Shown one piece after another: positions 48,972-58,747 of a stretch of DNA of 64,000 nucleotides. The stretch covers positions 1-64,000 of the forward strand of contig NZ_BJDK01000017.1 in the NCBI RefSeq assembly GCF_005405105.1. Reading direction: 5' to 3'. The first letter of the stretch is position 1; every line of letters starts with the position of its first letter. The position numbers were made by a program, and so were the translations under genes. This DNA comes from Lactiplantibacillus dongliensis (lineage in GTDB: Bacteria; Bacillota; Bacilli; Lactobacillales; Lactobacillaceae). The notes beneath the pieces are model-generated. The model searched no databases. It saw only the letters and a list, made by a program, of their open reading frames with translations, and had not been told where the DNA came from.

Positions 48972-51194
48972 CTATTTAGTTGTATCTTCCGCTGTTAACA
49001 CAATCTTGCCATCTTCAACCTTTGCGACCATGTTCTTCACATCGCCGTGATCCAAGTAGAAGTCGGCAATCCGGTCTTCAATCTGTTCTTGGATGACCCG
49101 CCGTAATGGCCGTGCCCCCATTTCAGGATTGTAGCCGAGATCGACTAACTTCGCTTCGACAGGTTCGGTGACGTGGACATGTAAATCTTGGTTGGCTAAC
49201 ATGGCGTTAACGTCACCAATCATCAAGTCAACGATCTTCATCAAGTTTTCCTTAGATAAAGCGTTGAACTGGATAATGTCATCGAACCGGTTTAAGAATT
49301 CTGGCTTGAAGTAGTTGCCCAATTGACTAGTAATGTCATGGGTCTTACCTTCAGCGGCGGCGCCGAACCCAACGTTGGCTTCGGAATCGCCAGTCCCAGC
49401 GTTAGAGGTCATGATAATGATGGTATCTTTGAAGCTGACCGTGCGACCTTGTGAATCGGTCAAACGACCATCGTCTAAGATTTGCAAGAACATATGCATA
49501 ACATCGGGATGGGCCTTTTCGATTTCATCTAACAGAATCAAGCTGTATGGATGACGCCGAACTTGTTCGGTCAACTGACCGGCTTCTTCGTAACCGACAT
49601 AGCCAGGCGGTGACCCGATCAATTTTGCCACTGAATGTGGTTCCATATATTCACTCATGTCAAAGCGAATCATCGCTTCTTCTGAGCCGAAGAGTTCTTT
49701 AGCTAATTGCTTAGCCAGTTCGGTCTTCCCAACCCCGGTAGGGCCAACGAACATGAACGACCCGATTGGCCGACCAGTGCCGTTTAAGCCAATCCGATTA
49801 CGACGAATGGCCCGTGAGACGGCTTCAACCGCGGTATCTTGGCCGATGACTTTACCTTCCAAGTCACCAGCTAAGGTCTTCATCTGAGCTTGTTCCTTAG
49901 CTTGAAGTTCACCAACTGGAATGCTGGTCTTTTCTTCGACGATTTGTTGCATGTCTTCGACAGTGACCGTTGCCGTATCTTCAGCAGACTGATCACCATT
50001 ATCATCAGGCTTGGCTTTTTCAAGCTTAGCTACTTGATCACGGTAGTAAGCCGCTTTTTCGTAGTCTTCCTTCTTCAAAGCATCTTGTTTCTGTTTTTCA
50101 GCGCCATCAATCTTTTCTTGGATGGTTTGTGGGTCGACCGTCTTCAAAGTTAAGTTTTTACGTGACCCGGCTTCATCGAGCAAGTCGATAGCCTTGTCGG
50201 GTAAGAAGCGGTCTTGAATGTAGCGGTTCGATAACTTGACCGCCGCGACAATCGCGTCCGCGTTGTACTTAACATGGTGGTAATCTTCGTACTTCTTTTG
50301 AATCCCCTGTAAAATCTTGATGGATTCTTCGACGCTCGGTTCATCAACCGTGACTGGTTGGAACCGGCGGGCGAGGGCGGCATCTTTTTCGATGTCGCGA
50401 TATTCGTTTAGCGTGGTAGCACCAACTAATTGGAAGTCGCCCCGTGCTAAAGCGGGCTTCAAGACGTTCCCAGCATCCATCCCGCCTTCAGCATTGCCGG
50501 CACCCATGATTTCATGGATTTCGTCAATGAAGAGGATGATGTTCGGGTTCGATTGAACTTCCTTCATCAATTGCTGCATCCGTTGTTCGAATTGACCCCG
50601 GATACCGGTCCCTTGAACAAGGGAAGCCACATCCAAACGGATAATTTCTTTATTTAATAGTTTTTGGGGAACTTGACCAGAAACAATCTTCTGAGCCAAA
50701 CCTTCCACGACCGCCGTTTTACCAACCCCGGCTTCACCAATCAAAACCGGATTGTTTTTTGTCCGCCGGTTTAAAATTTCGATGACGCGGTTGATCTCGT
50801 TATCTCGGCCGATGACGGGGTCAACCTTGCCTTGCTTGGCTTGGTCCGTCAAGTTATAGCCATATTGACCGAGGAGACCGCCACCTTTTTGCCCGCGCCG
50901 GTTGCCACCATTATTGGGACCAGCTGGCTGGGTCGGTGGGGTCTGTTGCTGGCGATAAGCGTCGTTAGGATCAACGCCGCCACCCTGCATGGCCCGGAAG
51001 ATATCGTCAAGACCGCCAAAACCAAATGGATCTTGTGCCATATCGTTACCTCCAACTCCATTATTTGGTTGCTGTTCCTGATTTTTCAACAGTTGATAGC
51101 AATTCTGGCAAAGATTGATTTGTCGCCGCTGACCGTTGACGTTCGTATAAAGATGAATCGTCGCTTCGTTCTTATGGCAGTTGTCACAAAGCAT
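48972..51194 (-). CDS. clpE: Clp ATPase ClpE
   Basis: 740 residues. N-terminal zinc finger (Cys3, Cys6, Cys29, Cys32) marks ClpE. A Gly/Asn/Gln linker follows, then AAA domain 1 with Walker A G-E-A-G-V-G-K-T, a UVR motif ([11 protein letters not shown]), and AAA domain 2 with G-P-T-G-V-G-K-T. It unfolds damaged proteins for ClpP under heat and other stress. CtsR heptads lie over its transcription start. RBS AAAGGTG. ATG 51194 is the first Met and starts the zinc finger. Confidence 0.96.
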   Translation of the reverse strand: MLCDNCHKNEATIHLYTNVNGQRRQINLCQNCYQLLKNQEQQPNNGVGGNDMAQDPFGFGGLDDIFRAMQGGGVDPNDAYRQQQTPPTQPAGPNNGGNRRGQKGGGLLGQYGYNLTDQAKQGKVDPVIGRDNEINRVIEILNRRTKNNPVLIGEAGVGKTAVVEGLAQKIVSGQVPQKLLNKEIIRLDVASLVQGTGIRGQFEQRMQQLMKEVQSNPNIILFIDEIHEIMGAGNAEGGMDAGNVLKPALARGDFQLVGATTLNEYRDIEKDAALARRFQPVTVDEPSVEESIKILQGIQKKYEDYHHVKYNADAIVAAVKLSNRYIQDRFLPDKAIDLLDEAGSRKNLTLKTVDPQTIQEKIDGAEKQKQDALKKEDYEKAAYYRDQVAKLEKAKPDDNGDQSAEDTATVTVEDMQQIVEEKTSIPVGELQAKEQAQMKTLAGDLEGKVIGQDTAVEAVSRAIRRNRIGLNGTGRPIGSFMFVGPTGVGKTELAKQLAKELFGSEEAMIRFDMSEYMEPHSVAKLIGSPPGYVGYEEAGQLTEQVRRHPYSLILLDEIEKAHPDVMHMFLQILDDGRLTDSQGRTVSFKDTIIIMTSNAGTGDSEANVGFGAAAEGKTHDITSQLGNYFKPEFLNRFDDIIQFNALSKENLMKIVDLMIGDVNAMLANQDLHVHVTEPVEAKLVDLGYNPEMGARPLRRVIQEQIEDRIADFYLDHGDVKNMVAKVEDGKIVLTAEDTTK

Positions 51195-51268
51195 ATTGCT
51201 GTCACACCTTTCATATCAGAAATATTGCTAAATCGATAAACTAGATTTAGTTAAGGGTTCAAAAATCA

Positions 51269-51292
51269 TTTGACCTTTGTTGACCTTTGACT
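51269..51292 (-). promoter_or_regulatory. CtsR operator of clpE
   Basis: On the minus strand three heptads in tandem: AGTCAAA, GGTCAAC, three nt, GGTCAAA; compare the CtsR consensus GGTCAAA-NAN-GGTCAAA. Located immediately after the -10 box. Confidence 0.85.
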
Positions 51293-51295
51293 ATT

Positions 51296-51323
51296 AGTAT
51301 AGCAATTTTTTGCGACGGTGCAA
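51296..51323 (-). promoter_or_regulatory. Promoter of clpE
   Basis: Minus strand TTGCAC - 16 nt - TATACT, directly upstream of the CtsR heptads. Confidence 0.75.
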
Positions 51324-51848
51324 GTCAAAAGCCTCAAGTTGAAAAGTGACTTTATCCCGGCTTGGCAGCGTGTAAAAAAACGCCTCACGGTCATCAATTT
51401 AATTATTTCTGAAGTTGTTAGACGGCTCGACCGCATCGCTTGTTATTCATAGGAATCAGTTGTATATTGAACACCTGGTTAGGACTGGTCAATTTAACTA
51501 ACCGTCTGTTATTATTATAGTACAAACCGTTAGTTTTGCATGGCAAAAGTCTGACCAGTGCTGATGTTAGTCAGTATGACTGGGTTTGGTCAGTTGGTGA
51601 CAACTATATTTGATAGAAGAAATGACAATATTAATTAAATTATTTAATTGGTTGCGGCATTTTAGCCGACGATTTGACGTGGAAAAGCGCACGAAAGCTA
51701 ATGTTTTAGTTATCGTACGAGTTGTAAAAATTAATCGTCAAAAAATTGGTCTACCTATTAGTAAAGGTGACAGTTACTGGACAGCGTCACTGTGACGAAC
51801 TGACTCGACTGAGCCAAATAAACACATCGGGTAAAAGGGGGCCAGTTT
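51324..51848. other. Intergenic region with hairpins, no confident gene
   Basis: A hairpin CTGACCA (51551-51557) / TGGTCAG (51587-51593) with inner AGTCA/TGACT pairing, and separated inverted arms AGACGG / CCGTCT (~51421 and ~51503). No T tract, so not terminators. A 61-codon frame at 51610 lacks an RBS and is not called. Confidence 0.4.
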
Positions 51849-52046
51849 GTGGCAACAGATTACACGCAGTTAATGGAAGATTTACGTACTGGCAAGCGTG
51901 ATTCTTTCAGTGTTGATCCGGCTGATTTTATGGTTTTTCATGATGCTTATATGCGTTATGAATACCGGAAGCGAATCATTGGTATGGCTGACCTAGATGG
52001 CCATATCGTTTACCATATTGACAACGATGGTAAGGCTACCAATTAA
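51849..52046 (+). CDS. Small conserved-looking protein of unknown function
   Basis: 65 residues, GTG start with AAAGGGGG upstream. Acidic, soluble: D-Y-T-Q-L-M-E-D-L-R-x-G, then F-M-V-F-H-D-A-Y, Y-R-K-R-I-I-G and a final G-H-I-V-Y-H-I. No motif recognised. It precedes the ptsHI promoter by 25 nt and reads in the same direction, without terminator between. Confidence 0.65.
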   Translation: MATDYTQLMEDLRTGKRDSFSVDPADFMVFHDAYMRYEYRKRIIGMADLDGHIVYHIDNDGKATN

Positions 52047-52070
52047 TCACAATTGAATGAATGAAAGGGC

Positions 52071-52099
52071 TTGTATTTCAATTGGATAATTGCTATCAT
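52071..52099 (+). promoter_or_regulatory. Promoter of ptsHI
   Basis: TTGTAT - 17 nt - TATCAT, about 90 nt before ptsH. Confidence 0.65.
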
Positions 52100-52191
52100 C
52101 AATACTAAGGGCTCTTGAGCGATCGTGTTGGCGGCAACTCGGGTTGACTCGGAACCAATTAATTTACATCTTTGAAGGAGATCGAATAGTT

Positions 52192-52458
52192 ATGGAAAAG
52201 AAAGAATTTCACGTAATCGCAGACACAGGTATCCACGCACGTCCCGCTACTTTATTGGTACAATCAGCAAGTAAGTTCAACTCAGAAATTACGTTGCAAT
52301 ACCAAGACAAGTCAGTTAACTTAAAGTCCATCATGGGTGTTATGTCACTCGGTGTTGGTAAAGATGCTGATGTTACCATTTCAGCAGAAGGTGCTGACGA
52401 AGCTGATGCAATTGCTGCTTTAGCTGATACGATGAAGAAAGAAGGATTATCTGAATAA
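52192..52458 (+). CDS. ptsH: Phosphocarrier protein HPr
   Basis: 88 residues. His15 in G-I-H-A-R-P-A accepts phosphate from enzyme I; Ser46 in [11 protein letters not shown] is the HPr kinase site that links sugar uptake to CcpA control. RBS GAAGGAG before ATG 52192; the longer upstream frame has no RBS. The stop codon shares its last base with the ptsI start. Confidence 0.97.
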   Translation: MEKKEFHVIADTGIHARPATLLVQSASKFNSEITLQYQDKSVNLKSIMGVMSLGVGKDADVTISAEGADEADAIAALADTMKKEGLSE

Positions 52459-54188
52459 TGGCTGAAAAGGTACTAAAAGGAATCGCTGCCAGTGATGGTA
52501 TCGCGATTGCTAAGGCCTATATGCTAGTTGATCCAGATTTATCATTCGAAAAGACAACAGTTTCTGATACTGATGCCGAAATTCAACGGTTACATGACGC
52601 TTTTGACGCTTCTAAGGCCGAACTCCAAGTCATCAAAGACAAGGCGGTCGAAAACTTAGGGGCTGAAGAAGCAGAAGTTTTTGAAGCTCATATCACAATC
52701 TTATCTGACCCTGAAATGTTAGGACAAATTGAAGGCAAGATTAAGGATGATAAAGTCAACGCAGAAGAAGCCTTGAAGGAAGTTACTGATACTTTCATCT
52801 CAATGTTCGAAGCAATGACCGATAATGCCTACATGCAAGAGCGTGCCGGCGATATTCGCGACGTTACGAAACGGGTCTTAAGCCACTTGTTAGGGGTTAC
52901 CTTACCAAGCCCAGCTTTAATTGATTCGCAAGTCATCGTGGTTGCCCATGATTTAACCCCTAGTGACACGGCCCAATTGGACCGCAAGTTCGTTAAAGGG
53001 TTCATCACGGACATCGGTGGCCGGACTAGTCACTCAGCAATCATGTCACGGACCCTTGAAATCCCAGCAGTTGTTGGTTCTGAAACCGCAACGGCTGATA
53101 TCAAGGCTGGCACCACGGTAATCCTTGATGGGATTAACGGGGAAGCCTTAGTTGACCCAACTGATGCTGAAATCAGTGACTATCAACAAAAAGCCAAAGA
53201 TTTCGCTGCCCAAAAAGCCGAATGGGAAAAGCTCCGGAATGAAGCGACCGTTTCTAAAGACGGTAAGCATTTCGAATTAGCTTCAAACATCGGGACACCG
53301 GACGATATGGATGGTGTCTTGGACGCGGGCTCTGAAGCCGTTGGGTTATTCCGTTCTGAATTCTTATATATGAATTCACCAGAATTACCTGATGAAGATA
53401 CCCAATTCGAAGCCTACAAAAAGGTTGTCGAAGGGATGAAGGGCAAGCCAGTGATCGTCCGGACCATGGATATCGGTGGGGATAAGCATTTACCATACTT
53501 ACCACTTCCCGACGAAATGAACCCATTCTTGGGTTACCGGGCTATCCGGATTTCATTAGACCGTGACGACATCTTCCGGACGCAGCTCCGGGCGTTGTTA
53601 CGGGCTTCCCATTATGGTCAATTACGGATTATGTTCCCAATGATTGCCACTTTGGATGAATTCCGTAAAGCTAAAGGCATCTTCGAAGAAGAAAAAGCCA
53701 AGTTGGTTGCGGCTGGCACCCCAGTTGCGGATGATATCAAGTTAGGTATCATGATTGAAATTCCAGCCGCTGCAATCTTAGCTGACCAATTTGCTAAGGA
53801 AGTTGACTTCTTTAGTATTGGGACTAACGACTTGATCCAATACTCCTTTGCTGCTGACCGTGGGAACGAACACGTGTCATACTTGTATCAACCATACAAC
53901 CCATCGTTGTTACGTTTGATCAAGCATGTCATCGATGCTGCTCACGCAAATGGCCGCATCGCGGGTATGTGTGGTGAAGTTGCTGGTGACCAAGTTGCGG
54001 TTCCATTATTAATGGGCTTAGGCTTGGACGAATTTTCAATGAGCTCAACTTCAGTTTTGAAGACGCGTTCATTGATGAAGACGATTGACACAACTAAAAT
54101 GGCTAAGTTAGCTGACAAGGCCTTGAATGACTGTGTCACAAATGAAGAAGTTAAAGAATTAGTTGAAAAGAACGTTTTCGGCAAATAA
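52458..54188 (+). CDS. ptsI: PTS enzyme I
   Basis: 576 residues, normal length. Phospho-His ~192 in [17 protein letters not shown]-binding TIM barrel with the G-L-F-R-S-E-F and I-G-T-N-D-L-I-Q-Y blocks; late Cys in [10 protein letters not shown]. Takes phosphate from PEP and passes it to HPr for all PTS sugars. Translationally coupled to ptsH. Codon use is highly biased as expected for a strongly expressed gene. Confidence 0.97.
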   Translation: MAEKVLKGIAASDGIAIAKAYMLVDPDLSFEKTTVSDTDAEIQRLHDAFDASKAELQVIKDKAVENLGAEEAEVFEAHITILSDPEMLGQIEGKIKDDKVNAEEALKEVTDTFISMFEAMTDNAYMQERAGDIRDVTKRVLSHLLGVTLPSPALIDSQVIVVAHDLTPSDTAQLDRKFVKGFITDIGGRTSHSAIMSRTLEIPAVVGSETATADIKAGTTVILDGINGEALVDPTDAEISDYQQKAKDFAAQKAEWEKLRNEATVSKDGKHFELASNIGTPDDMDGVLDAGSEAVGLFRSEFLYMNSPELPDEDTQFEAYKKVVEGMKGKPVIVRTMDIGGDKHLPYLPLPDEMNPFLGYRAIRISLDRDDIFRTQLRALLRASHYGQLRIMFPMIATLDEFRKAKGIFEEEKAKLVAAGTPVADDIKLGIMIEIPAAAILADQFAKEVDFFSIGTNDLIQYSFAADRGNEHVSYLYQPYNPSLLRLIKHVIDAAHANGRIAGMCGEVAGDQVAVPLLMGLGLDEFSMSSTSVLKTRSLMKTIDTTKMAKLADKALNDCVTNEEVKELVEKNVFGK

Positions 54189-54208
54189 GCTGATAACTTG
54201 ATTGATAG

Positions 54209-54264
54209 CTAATTTTTGTAAACCGCGCTTAGGGCCTTTAAGGCTTTGAGCGCGGTTTTTTTGT
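54209..54264 (+). terminator. ptsI terminator, left copy of a flanking direct repeat
   Basis: Stem AAACCGCGCT / AGCGCGGTTT, inner AGGGCC/GGCTTT, T7. The 23 nt ending ...CCGCGCTTA and the 13 nt GCGGTTTTTTTGT are repeated at 56272-56326, so the RloA/RloB pair lies between two versions of one terminator. Confidence 0.9.
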
Positions 54265-54411
54265 CATGGAAAATGATTATTGGTTATGCAAGAATCTGTT
54301 AAATGAGGCTTGCAAGTTAATTTTACGGGATACATATAGGTTGACTATTAGTGGGTTTATAGGATAATAAAATGAGTTAAGAACGAAAATACGTTTTTAA
54401 AGGAGAGCAGG

Positions 54412-55653
54412 ATGTTAATCGACTTTAAAGTAACTAATTTTAGATCTTTTAAAAATGAGCAGGATTTCTCGATGCAAACTGGGAAACGATTGCGGAAATT
54501 TCAGGATTCCAATACGGTTATGTCACAGGATGAGCAATTGCTAAAATCAGTTTTAGTTTTTGGTGCGAATGCAAATGGTAAAACGAACTTGATCAATGCT
54601 TTATTGATGCTGAAACGATTAGTCATTAATCCGACGACTGATGAACTACAGCACTTAAGAGTCGATACCTTTGGCTATAATACAGAAAATACTAGTTTTC
54701 AAATCGTCTTTACCGAAGATGAGGTCAAGTATGACTATTGTTTAGAATATAATGCTACTGAGGTGGTTCGAGAAATTTTGAAGGCAAATGGGCAACCAAT
54801 ATTTACGCGTGAGCAGCAGAACTTTGTGACGGTACCAGCACAGTTAGCTGCACTGACTGAAAATATCAGAAAAAATCAATTGTTATTATATTTTGCTCAA
54901 CAAAATAACGAAACTCATGCTAAAGCGGTTTATAAGTGGTTTGTTGAAGACTTGATTTTTGTGAATACCGATAGAATTAGAAATGGTCGCTTTAAGATTT
55001 TACAGAATGCCGCTTTTAAACGTCGGTTTCTGCACTTTTTGCAAGCTGCTGACTTTAATATCATTGATATTGAGGTTAAGGAAAGAAAAGAAGCCATTCC
55101 AGCACCTGAGTTCCTTATGAAAAAATTAAAAGCGGATGATGATGAGTCTGATGAAGATATTAAGTTTATACCATCTGTCTCATATGATGTGTATGCCACG
55201 CATCAATCTGAAAATGGCACATTTTCTGTCTATTTTAATAATGAGAGTACCGGTACGAAGGTTTTTATGTTTTTAGCCCTCTATATGTTGAATAATAGTG
55301 AGAAAACATTGATGATTGATGAATTTGATCGCTCATATCACTTAGAGTTAGCCCAAGCCTTGTTAGCCTTAATAAATGACAAGTATCAAACAAACCAATT
55401 TATTTTAACAACACATGAATTATCGCTTTTGGATGCTGGATTGCGTCAAGATCAAATTTGGTTTGCTGAGAAGAATAGATTTGGTGAGACCGAATTGTTT
55501 AGTATCTTTGATTTTGATGATCCGGCCTTGAAGCGTGGTGATTTTAATTATAAGAAACGATATTTAGAAGGCGTTTATGGTGCCAACCAGCTAGTCAACA
55601 AAAAATTACTTTTGGAGGCACTGATCGGAAATGAGCAGAGAGAGAAAAAGTAG
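54412..55653 (+). CDS. RloA-type AAA/ABC ATPase (AbiLi-like), putative phage defence
   Basis: 413 residues. Walker A G-A-N-A-N-G-K-T-N (51-59), ABC-like signature in E-S-T-G-T-K-V (residue ~282), Walker B L-M-I-D-E-F-D, and switch His in T-T-H-E. Start F-K-V-T-N-F-R-S-F-K-N is typical of the AAA_15/OLD-like SMC-related ATPases paired with RloB. In related two-gene systems (AbiL; compare PARIS AriA/AriB) the ATPase senses phage and the partner is the effector. Overlaps the next gene by 23 nt. More AT-rich than its neighbours. RBS AAAGGAGAGC. Confidence 0.85.
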   Translation: MLIDFKVTNFRSFKNEQDFSMQTGKRLRKFQDSNTVMSQDEQLLKSVLVFGANANGKTNLINALLMLKRLVINPTTDELQHLRVDTFGYNTENTSFQIVFTEDEVKYDYCLEYNATEVVREILKANGQPIFTREQQNFVTVPAQLAALTENIRKNQLLLYFAQQNNETHAKAVYKWFVEDLIFVNTDRIRNGRFKILQNAAFKRRFLHFLQAADFNIIDIEVKERKEAIPAPEFLMKKLKADDDESDEDIKFIPSVSYDVYATHQSENGTFSVYFNNESTGTKVFMFLALYMLNNSEKTLMIDEFDRSYHLELAQALLALINDKYQTNQFILTTHELSLLDAGLRQDQIWFAEKNRFGETELFSIFDFDDPALKRGDFNYKKRYLEGVYGANQLVNKKLLLEALIGNEQREKK

Positions 55654-56218
55654 GAAACTCAAACCTAAGATTTTATTCTTTGTAGAAGGAAAAACGGAAA
55701 AGGTCTTTTTTGATGCTTTGGCGCAACATTATCGCCTTAATGCTGCTAAAACAGTCAAGATCATTGAAGGTAGTGGCTTGGATTGGGTCGATAAGGTTAA
55801 GAACATGCTTAAGAATAATCCTTCATTGAAAACGGATGAGAGAACACAAATTTATATTGTTTTTGATAGGGACCGCCTTTCCGTGGACGCCATTAGTCGT
55901 ATGCAACACAAAGTTGAGAAAATGCGGAAACATATTTCTATTTGTGAGTTAGGCTTTTCTAATCGCTCTTTTGAGGTGTGGCTACTGGCCCATTACCGGA
56001 AAATAACGGCGCGAATTGAAGATCAGCGCCATTTGTGTACGGAATTATCGAAATGCTTGGGTTATGAGTACATTAAAGGTAGTAGCCAGCAAATGGAAAG
56101 TATCTTAAAGGGTGACAAGGTTTATCAGGCAATTGCAAATACTAAAGCTGTGGCTGATATTGCTGTCGATCAGCAGTCGACTAACATTGGAATGATTGTA
56201 AATGCTGTGATTAATTAG
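55631..56218 (+). CDS. RloB-type TOPRIM protein (AbiLii-like), putative defence effector
   Basis: 195 residues. RloB family: basic N-terminus, I-L-F-F-V-E-G-K-T-E with the TOPRIM Glu19, I-V-F-D-R-D with the TOPRIM Asp pair, and the family block G-F-S-N-R-S-F-E-V-W-L-L-A-H-Y. Predicted nuclease-type effector controlled by RloA. RBS GGAGG within the end of rloA. All expected acidic residues are present, so it is probably functional. Confidence 0.85.
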   Translation: MSRERKSRKLKPKILFFVEGKTEKVFFDALAQHYRLNAAKTVKIIEGSGLDWVDKVKNMLKNNPSLKTDERTQIYIVFDRDRLSVDAISRMQHKVEKMRKHISICELGFSNRSFEVWLLAHYRKITARIEDQRHLCTELSKCLGYEYIKGSSQQMESILKGDKVYQAIANTKAVADIAVDQQSTNIGMIVNAVIN

Positions 56219-56271
56219 TGTGTAGTTGGTTGAGTTTCGGAGAGAAAGTTCTTGGGTGAACTGTCTGATTC

Positions 56272-56326
56272 CTAATTTTTGTAAACCGCGCTTAAAGTCT
56301 TTGGACTTTAGGTGCGGTTTTTTTGT
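56272..56326 (+). terminator. Terminator of the RloAB pair, right copy of the direct repeat
   Basis: Same 5-prime 23 nt and same T-rich end as the ptsI terminator; the loop side differs (AAAGTC-TTT-GGACTTT) but still pairs. Confidence 0.9.
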
Positions 56327-56377
56327 TAATTCAGTCACATAACTTTCAGTGAACTCTTAATTTCTCTTAAGAATATT

Positions 56378-56405
56378 TGCAAGTCCCATACGGTCACCGT
56401 ATAAT
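56378..56405 (+). promoter_or_regulatory. Promoter with palindromic spacer, glycolipid operon
   Basis: TTGCAA - 17 nt - TATAAT. The spacer and -10 contain ATACGG-TCA-CCGTAT (56388-56402), a good position for a repressor. A second TATAAT lies at about 56410. Confidence 0.65.
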
Positions 56406-56538
56406 TGTTATAATTAATTCATTGAGACTGGGATGCAAGCGCTCAATTGGTTGCCCGACAAGCTGTTGGGAATTAGTTGAAGCAACGAGGGACCTGCAAC
56501 GTACTTTCGGGGTCGCCGGAAATAAAGGGAGAATCGAC

Positions 56539-57711
56539 GTGAATATCGGGATATTTACAGATACATACTATCCGCAAGTAAGTGGGGTAGCGACGTCAAT
56601 CAAAGTGTTGCGTAATCAACTGGAACGGGCTGGTCATCAGGTCTATATCTTTACGACTACTGATCCGCATGTTGATAAGAATATTTATGAACGGAATATT
56701 TTCCGTTTTACCAGTATTCCATTCGTGTCATTTACCGATCGCCGGATTGCGGTGCGCGGTTTATTTAAGGCATACCAAGTGGCCAAAGACTTGGGCCTAG
56801 ATATCGTGCATACGCAAACGGAATTTTCGATGGGGATGATTGGCAAGTTTGTCGCTAAACAACTCAAGATTCCATGTATCCATACGTATCACACGATGTA
56901 CGAAGATTATCTGCATTACATTGCGAACGGTAAGTTGCTCAAGCCGTACCACGTGAAAGAAGCCACACGAGCCTATTGCTACCACTTGAATGGGGTTGTT
57001 GCGCCCAGTGATCGGGTTTCAAAGACGTTGACCCGTTACGGGGTTAAAGCACCGATTCGGATTATTCCGACTGGGATTGATATTAATCAATATGAACAAG
57101 CTTCGACGGCAGATTATCGGCAACAATTGGGTTATCAGCCCGAGACACCGGTTTTACTTTCGTTAAGTCGGTTAGCGTACGAGAAGAATATTCATGAAGT
57201 CATTGCGGCCTTACCAGCTATTTTGGAACAAGTTCCAACGGCGCAATTACTGATTGTGGGAGATGGACCGGCGCGTGAAACGTTGGAGAATCAAGTGGCT
57301 GATGCTGACTTAAGTGATCACGTTCAGTTCACCGGTGAGATTGATAATGACGAAGTCTATAACTACTATCAGATGGCGGATTTGTTTGTCTCGGCTTCCA
57401 ATTCAGAATCACAAGGGTTAACTTACATTGAAGCAATGGCAGCCGGCTTAAAGACAGTGGTCGCGGCCAGTCCGTATACGGATCAATTGTTGGACGATCC
57501 GTCACTAGGGACGACATTTAAGAGTCAATCGAAGCTGGTACACGATGTGGTCAGCTATTTGCAACACCCACATGCTTTCGATGACCCGAAGCCACGACAA
57601 AAGAAGCTGTACCAAATCTCGGCCGAATATTTCGGCAAACAGATCGTGAATTACTATCAAGATGTGCAATTGGCTTATTCGGAGACGAAATCAGCCGACA
57701 TCAGTAACTAA
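56539..57711 (+). CDS. GT4 glycosyltransferase, likely alpha-monoglucosyldiacylglycerol synthase
   Basis: 390 residues from GTG 56539 (AAAGGGAG, 6 nt). Start I-G-I-F-T-D-T-Y-Y-P-Q-V-S-G-V-A-T-S-I, H-T-Y-H-T-M-Y-E-D-Y and the E-x7-E motif in S-N-S-E-S-Q-G-L-T-Y-I-E-A match the BgsB/LafA type that adds glucose to diacylglycerol, the first step of the LTA glycolipid anchor. Peripheral membrane protein. The next two genes complete the pathway, and ltaS is 5 kb downstream. Confidence 0.85.
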   Translation: MNIGIFTDTYYPQVSGVATSIKVLRNQLERAGHQVYIFTTTDPHVDKNIYERNIFRFTSIPFVSFTDRRIAVRGLFKAYQVAKDLGLDIVHTQTEFSMGMIGKFVAKQLKIPCIHTYHTMYEDYLHYIANGKLLKPYHVKEATRAYCYHLNGVVAPSDRVSKTLTRYGVKAPIRIIPTGIDINQYEQASTADYRQQLGYQPETPVLLSLSRLAYEKNIHEVIAALPAILEQVPTAQLLIVGDGPARETLENQVADADLSDHVQFTGEIDNDEVYNYYQMADLFVSASNSESQGLTYIEAMAAGLKTVVAASPYTDQLLDDPSLGTTFKSQSKLVHDVVSYLQHPHAFDDPKPRQKKLYQISAEYFGKQIVNYYQDVQLAYSETKSADISN

Positions 57712-57722
57712 GGGGACGAATT

Positions 57723-58745
57723 ATGTTAAAGATCACCATGTTTTCGAAAGCCGACTCGGTTAAAGGTCAAGGGGTTGGGAGCGCGTACCGGGAGTTGATG
57801 GGCCTATTGCGGACCCACTGGCAAGATGACTTTGATGTTAAAGTCAATCGGTATGGTCGTTCGGCAATTTCACATTATCATACGGTCAACCCGCTGTTTT
57901 ATTTGTCGACTTTTATGCCGAATCGCGGTCGTAAGATTGGCTACGTGCACTTTTTGCCAGAGACATTGGAAGGTAGCTTAAAGTTGCCACGGCCGTTTCA
58001 GGCGATCTTTAACCGCTACTTAATTTCGTTTTATAAACGGATGGACCACATTGTCGTGGTCAATCCGACTTTTATTCCCAAGCTAGAAGCGTATCAAATC
58101 AAGCGCGCTGACGTGACGTATATCCCAAACTTTGTCAGCAAGCGTGAATTCTATGAAATGACCAAGCCTAAGCAGTTAAAGTTGCGGCAACAGTATGGCT
58201 ATGATCGTGACAAATTTATGATTATTGGCACCGGTCAGATTCAGGATCGTAAAGGGGTCCCGGACTTTATTACGTTGGCGAAACGTAACCCGGATATTCA
58301 ATTTGTCTGGGCTGGGGGCTTTTCATTTGGTCGGATTACAGATGGCTATCAAGACTTGAAGCAAGTCGTTGATAATCCGCCTGCTAACTTGTCGTTTCCG
58401 GGAATCGTTGATCGTGATAAGTTAGTCGACTATTATAATATGGCCGACTTATTCCTATTGCCTTCTTATAACGAGTTATTCCCGATGTCGGTCTTAGAGG
58501 CATTCAGTTGTGGGACCCCGGTCTTACTCCGTGATCTAGACTTATACCGAGCAATTATCGATGGGTATTATGAAGCCGCTAGGGATGTGGATGAAATGCA
58601 GCATAAGATTGACCAATTACGGGCCAATCCAGCCGGACTGCAATTCTTACATGATAAAGCGGTCTTAGCATCGCAAGACTATTCAGAAGAACGGTTAGCT
58701 AAGATCTGGCATGATTTTTATTTGCAACAAGCAAAAGAGGGGTAG
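57723..58745 (+). CDS. GT4 glycosyltransferase, likely second step of LTA glycolipid synthesis
   Basis: 340 residues. GT-B fold; E-x7-E in Y-N-E-L-F-P-M-S-V-L-E-A-F-S-C-G; N-terminal S-K-A-D-S-V-K-G-Q-G-V-G-S-A and I-P-N-F-V match BgsA/LafB proteins that add the second hexose to monoglucosyl-diacylglycerol. Whether glucose or galactose is transferred cannot be told. Eleven nt after the first transferase and 2 nt before the next gene. Confidence 0.83.
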   Translation: MLKITMFSKADSVKGQGVGSAYRELMGLLRTHWQDDFDVKVNRYGRSAISHYHTVNPLFYLSTFMPNRGRKIGYVHFLPETLEGSLKLPRPFQAIFNRYLISFYKRMDHIVVVNPTFIPKLEAYQIKRADVTYIPNFVSKREFYEMTKPKQLKLRQQYGYDRDKFMIIGTGQIQDRKGVPDFITLAKRNPDIQFVWAGGFSFGRITDGYQDLKQVVDNPPANLSFPGIVDRDKLVDYYNMADLFLLPSYNELFPMSVLEAFSCGTPVLLRDLDLYRAIIDGYYEAARDVDEMQHKIDQLRANPAGLQFLHDKAVLASQDYSEERLAKIWHDFYLQQAKEG

Positions 58746-58747
58746 CC

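Noticed and set aside
51610-51795. 61-codon frame between clpE and the 51849 gene
   Set aside because: No RBS, weak start, low-complexity composition; no family resemblance.
52060-52082. Possible cre site near the ptsH promoter (TGAAAGGGCTTGTA)
   Set aside because: The central CG and the CA end are missing.
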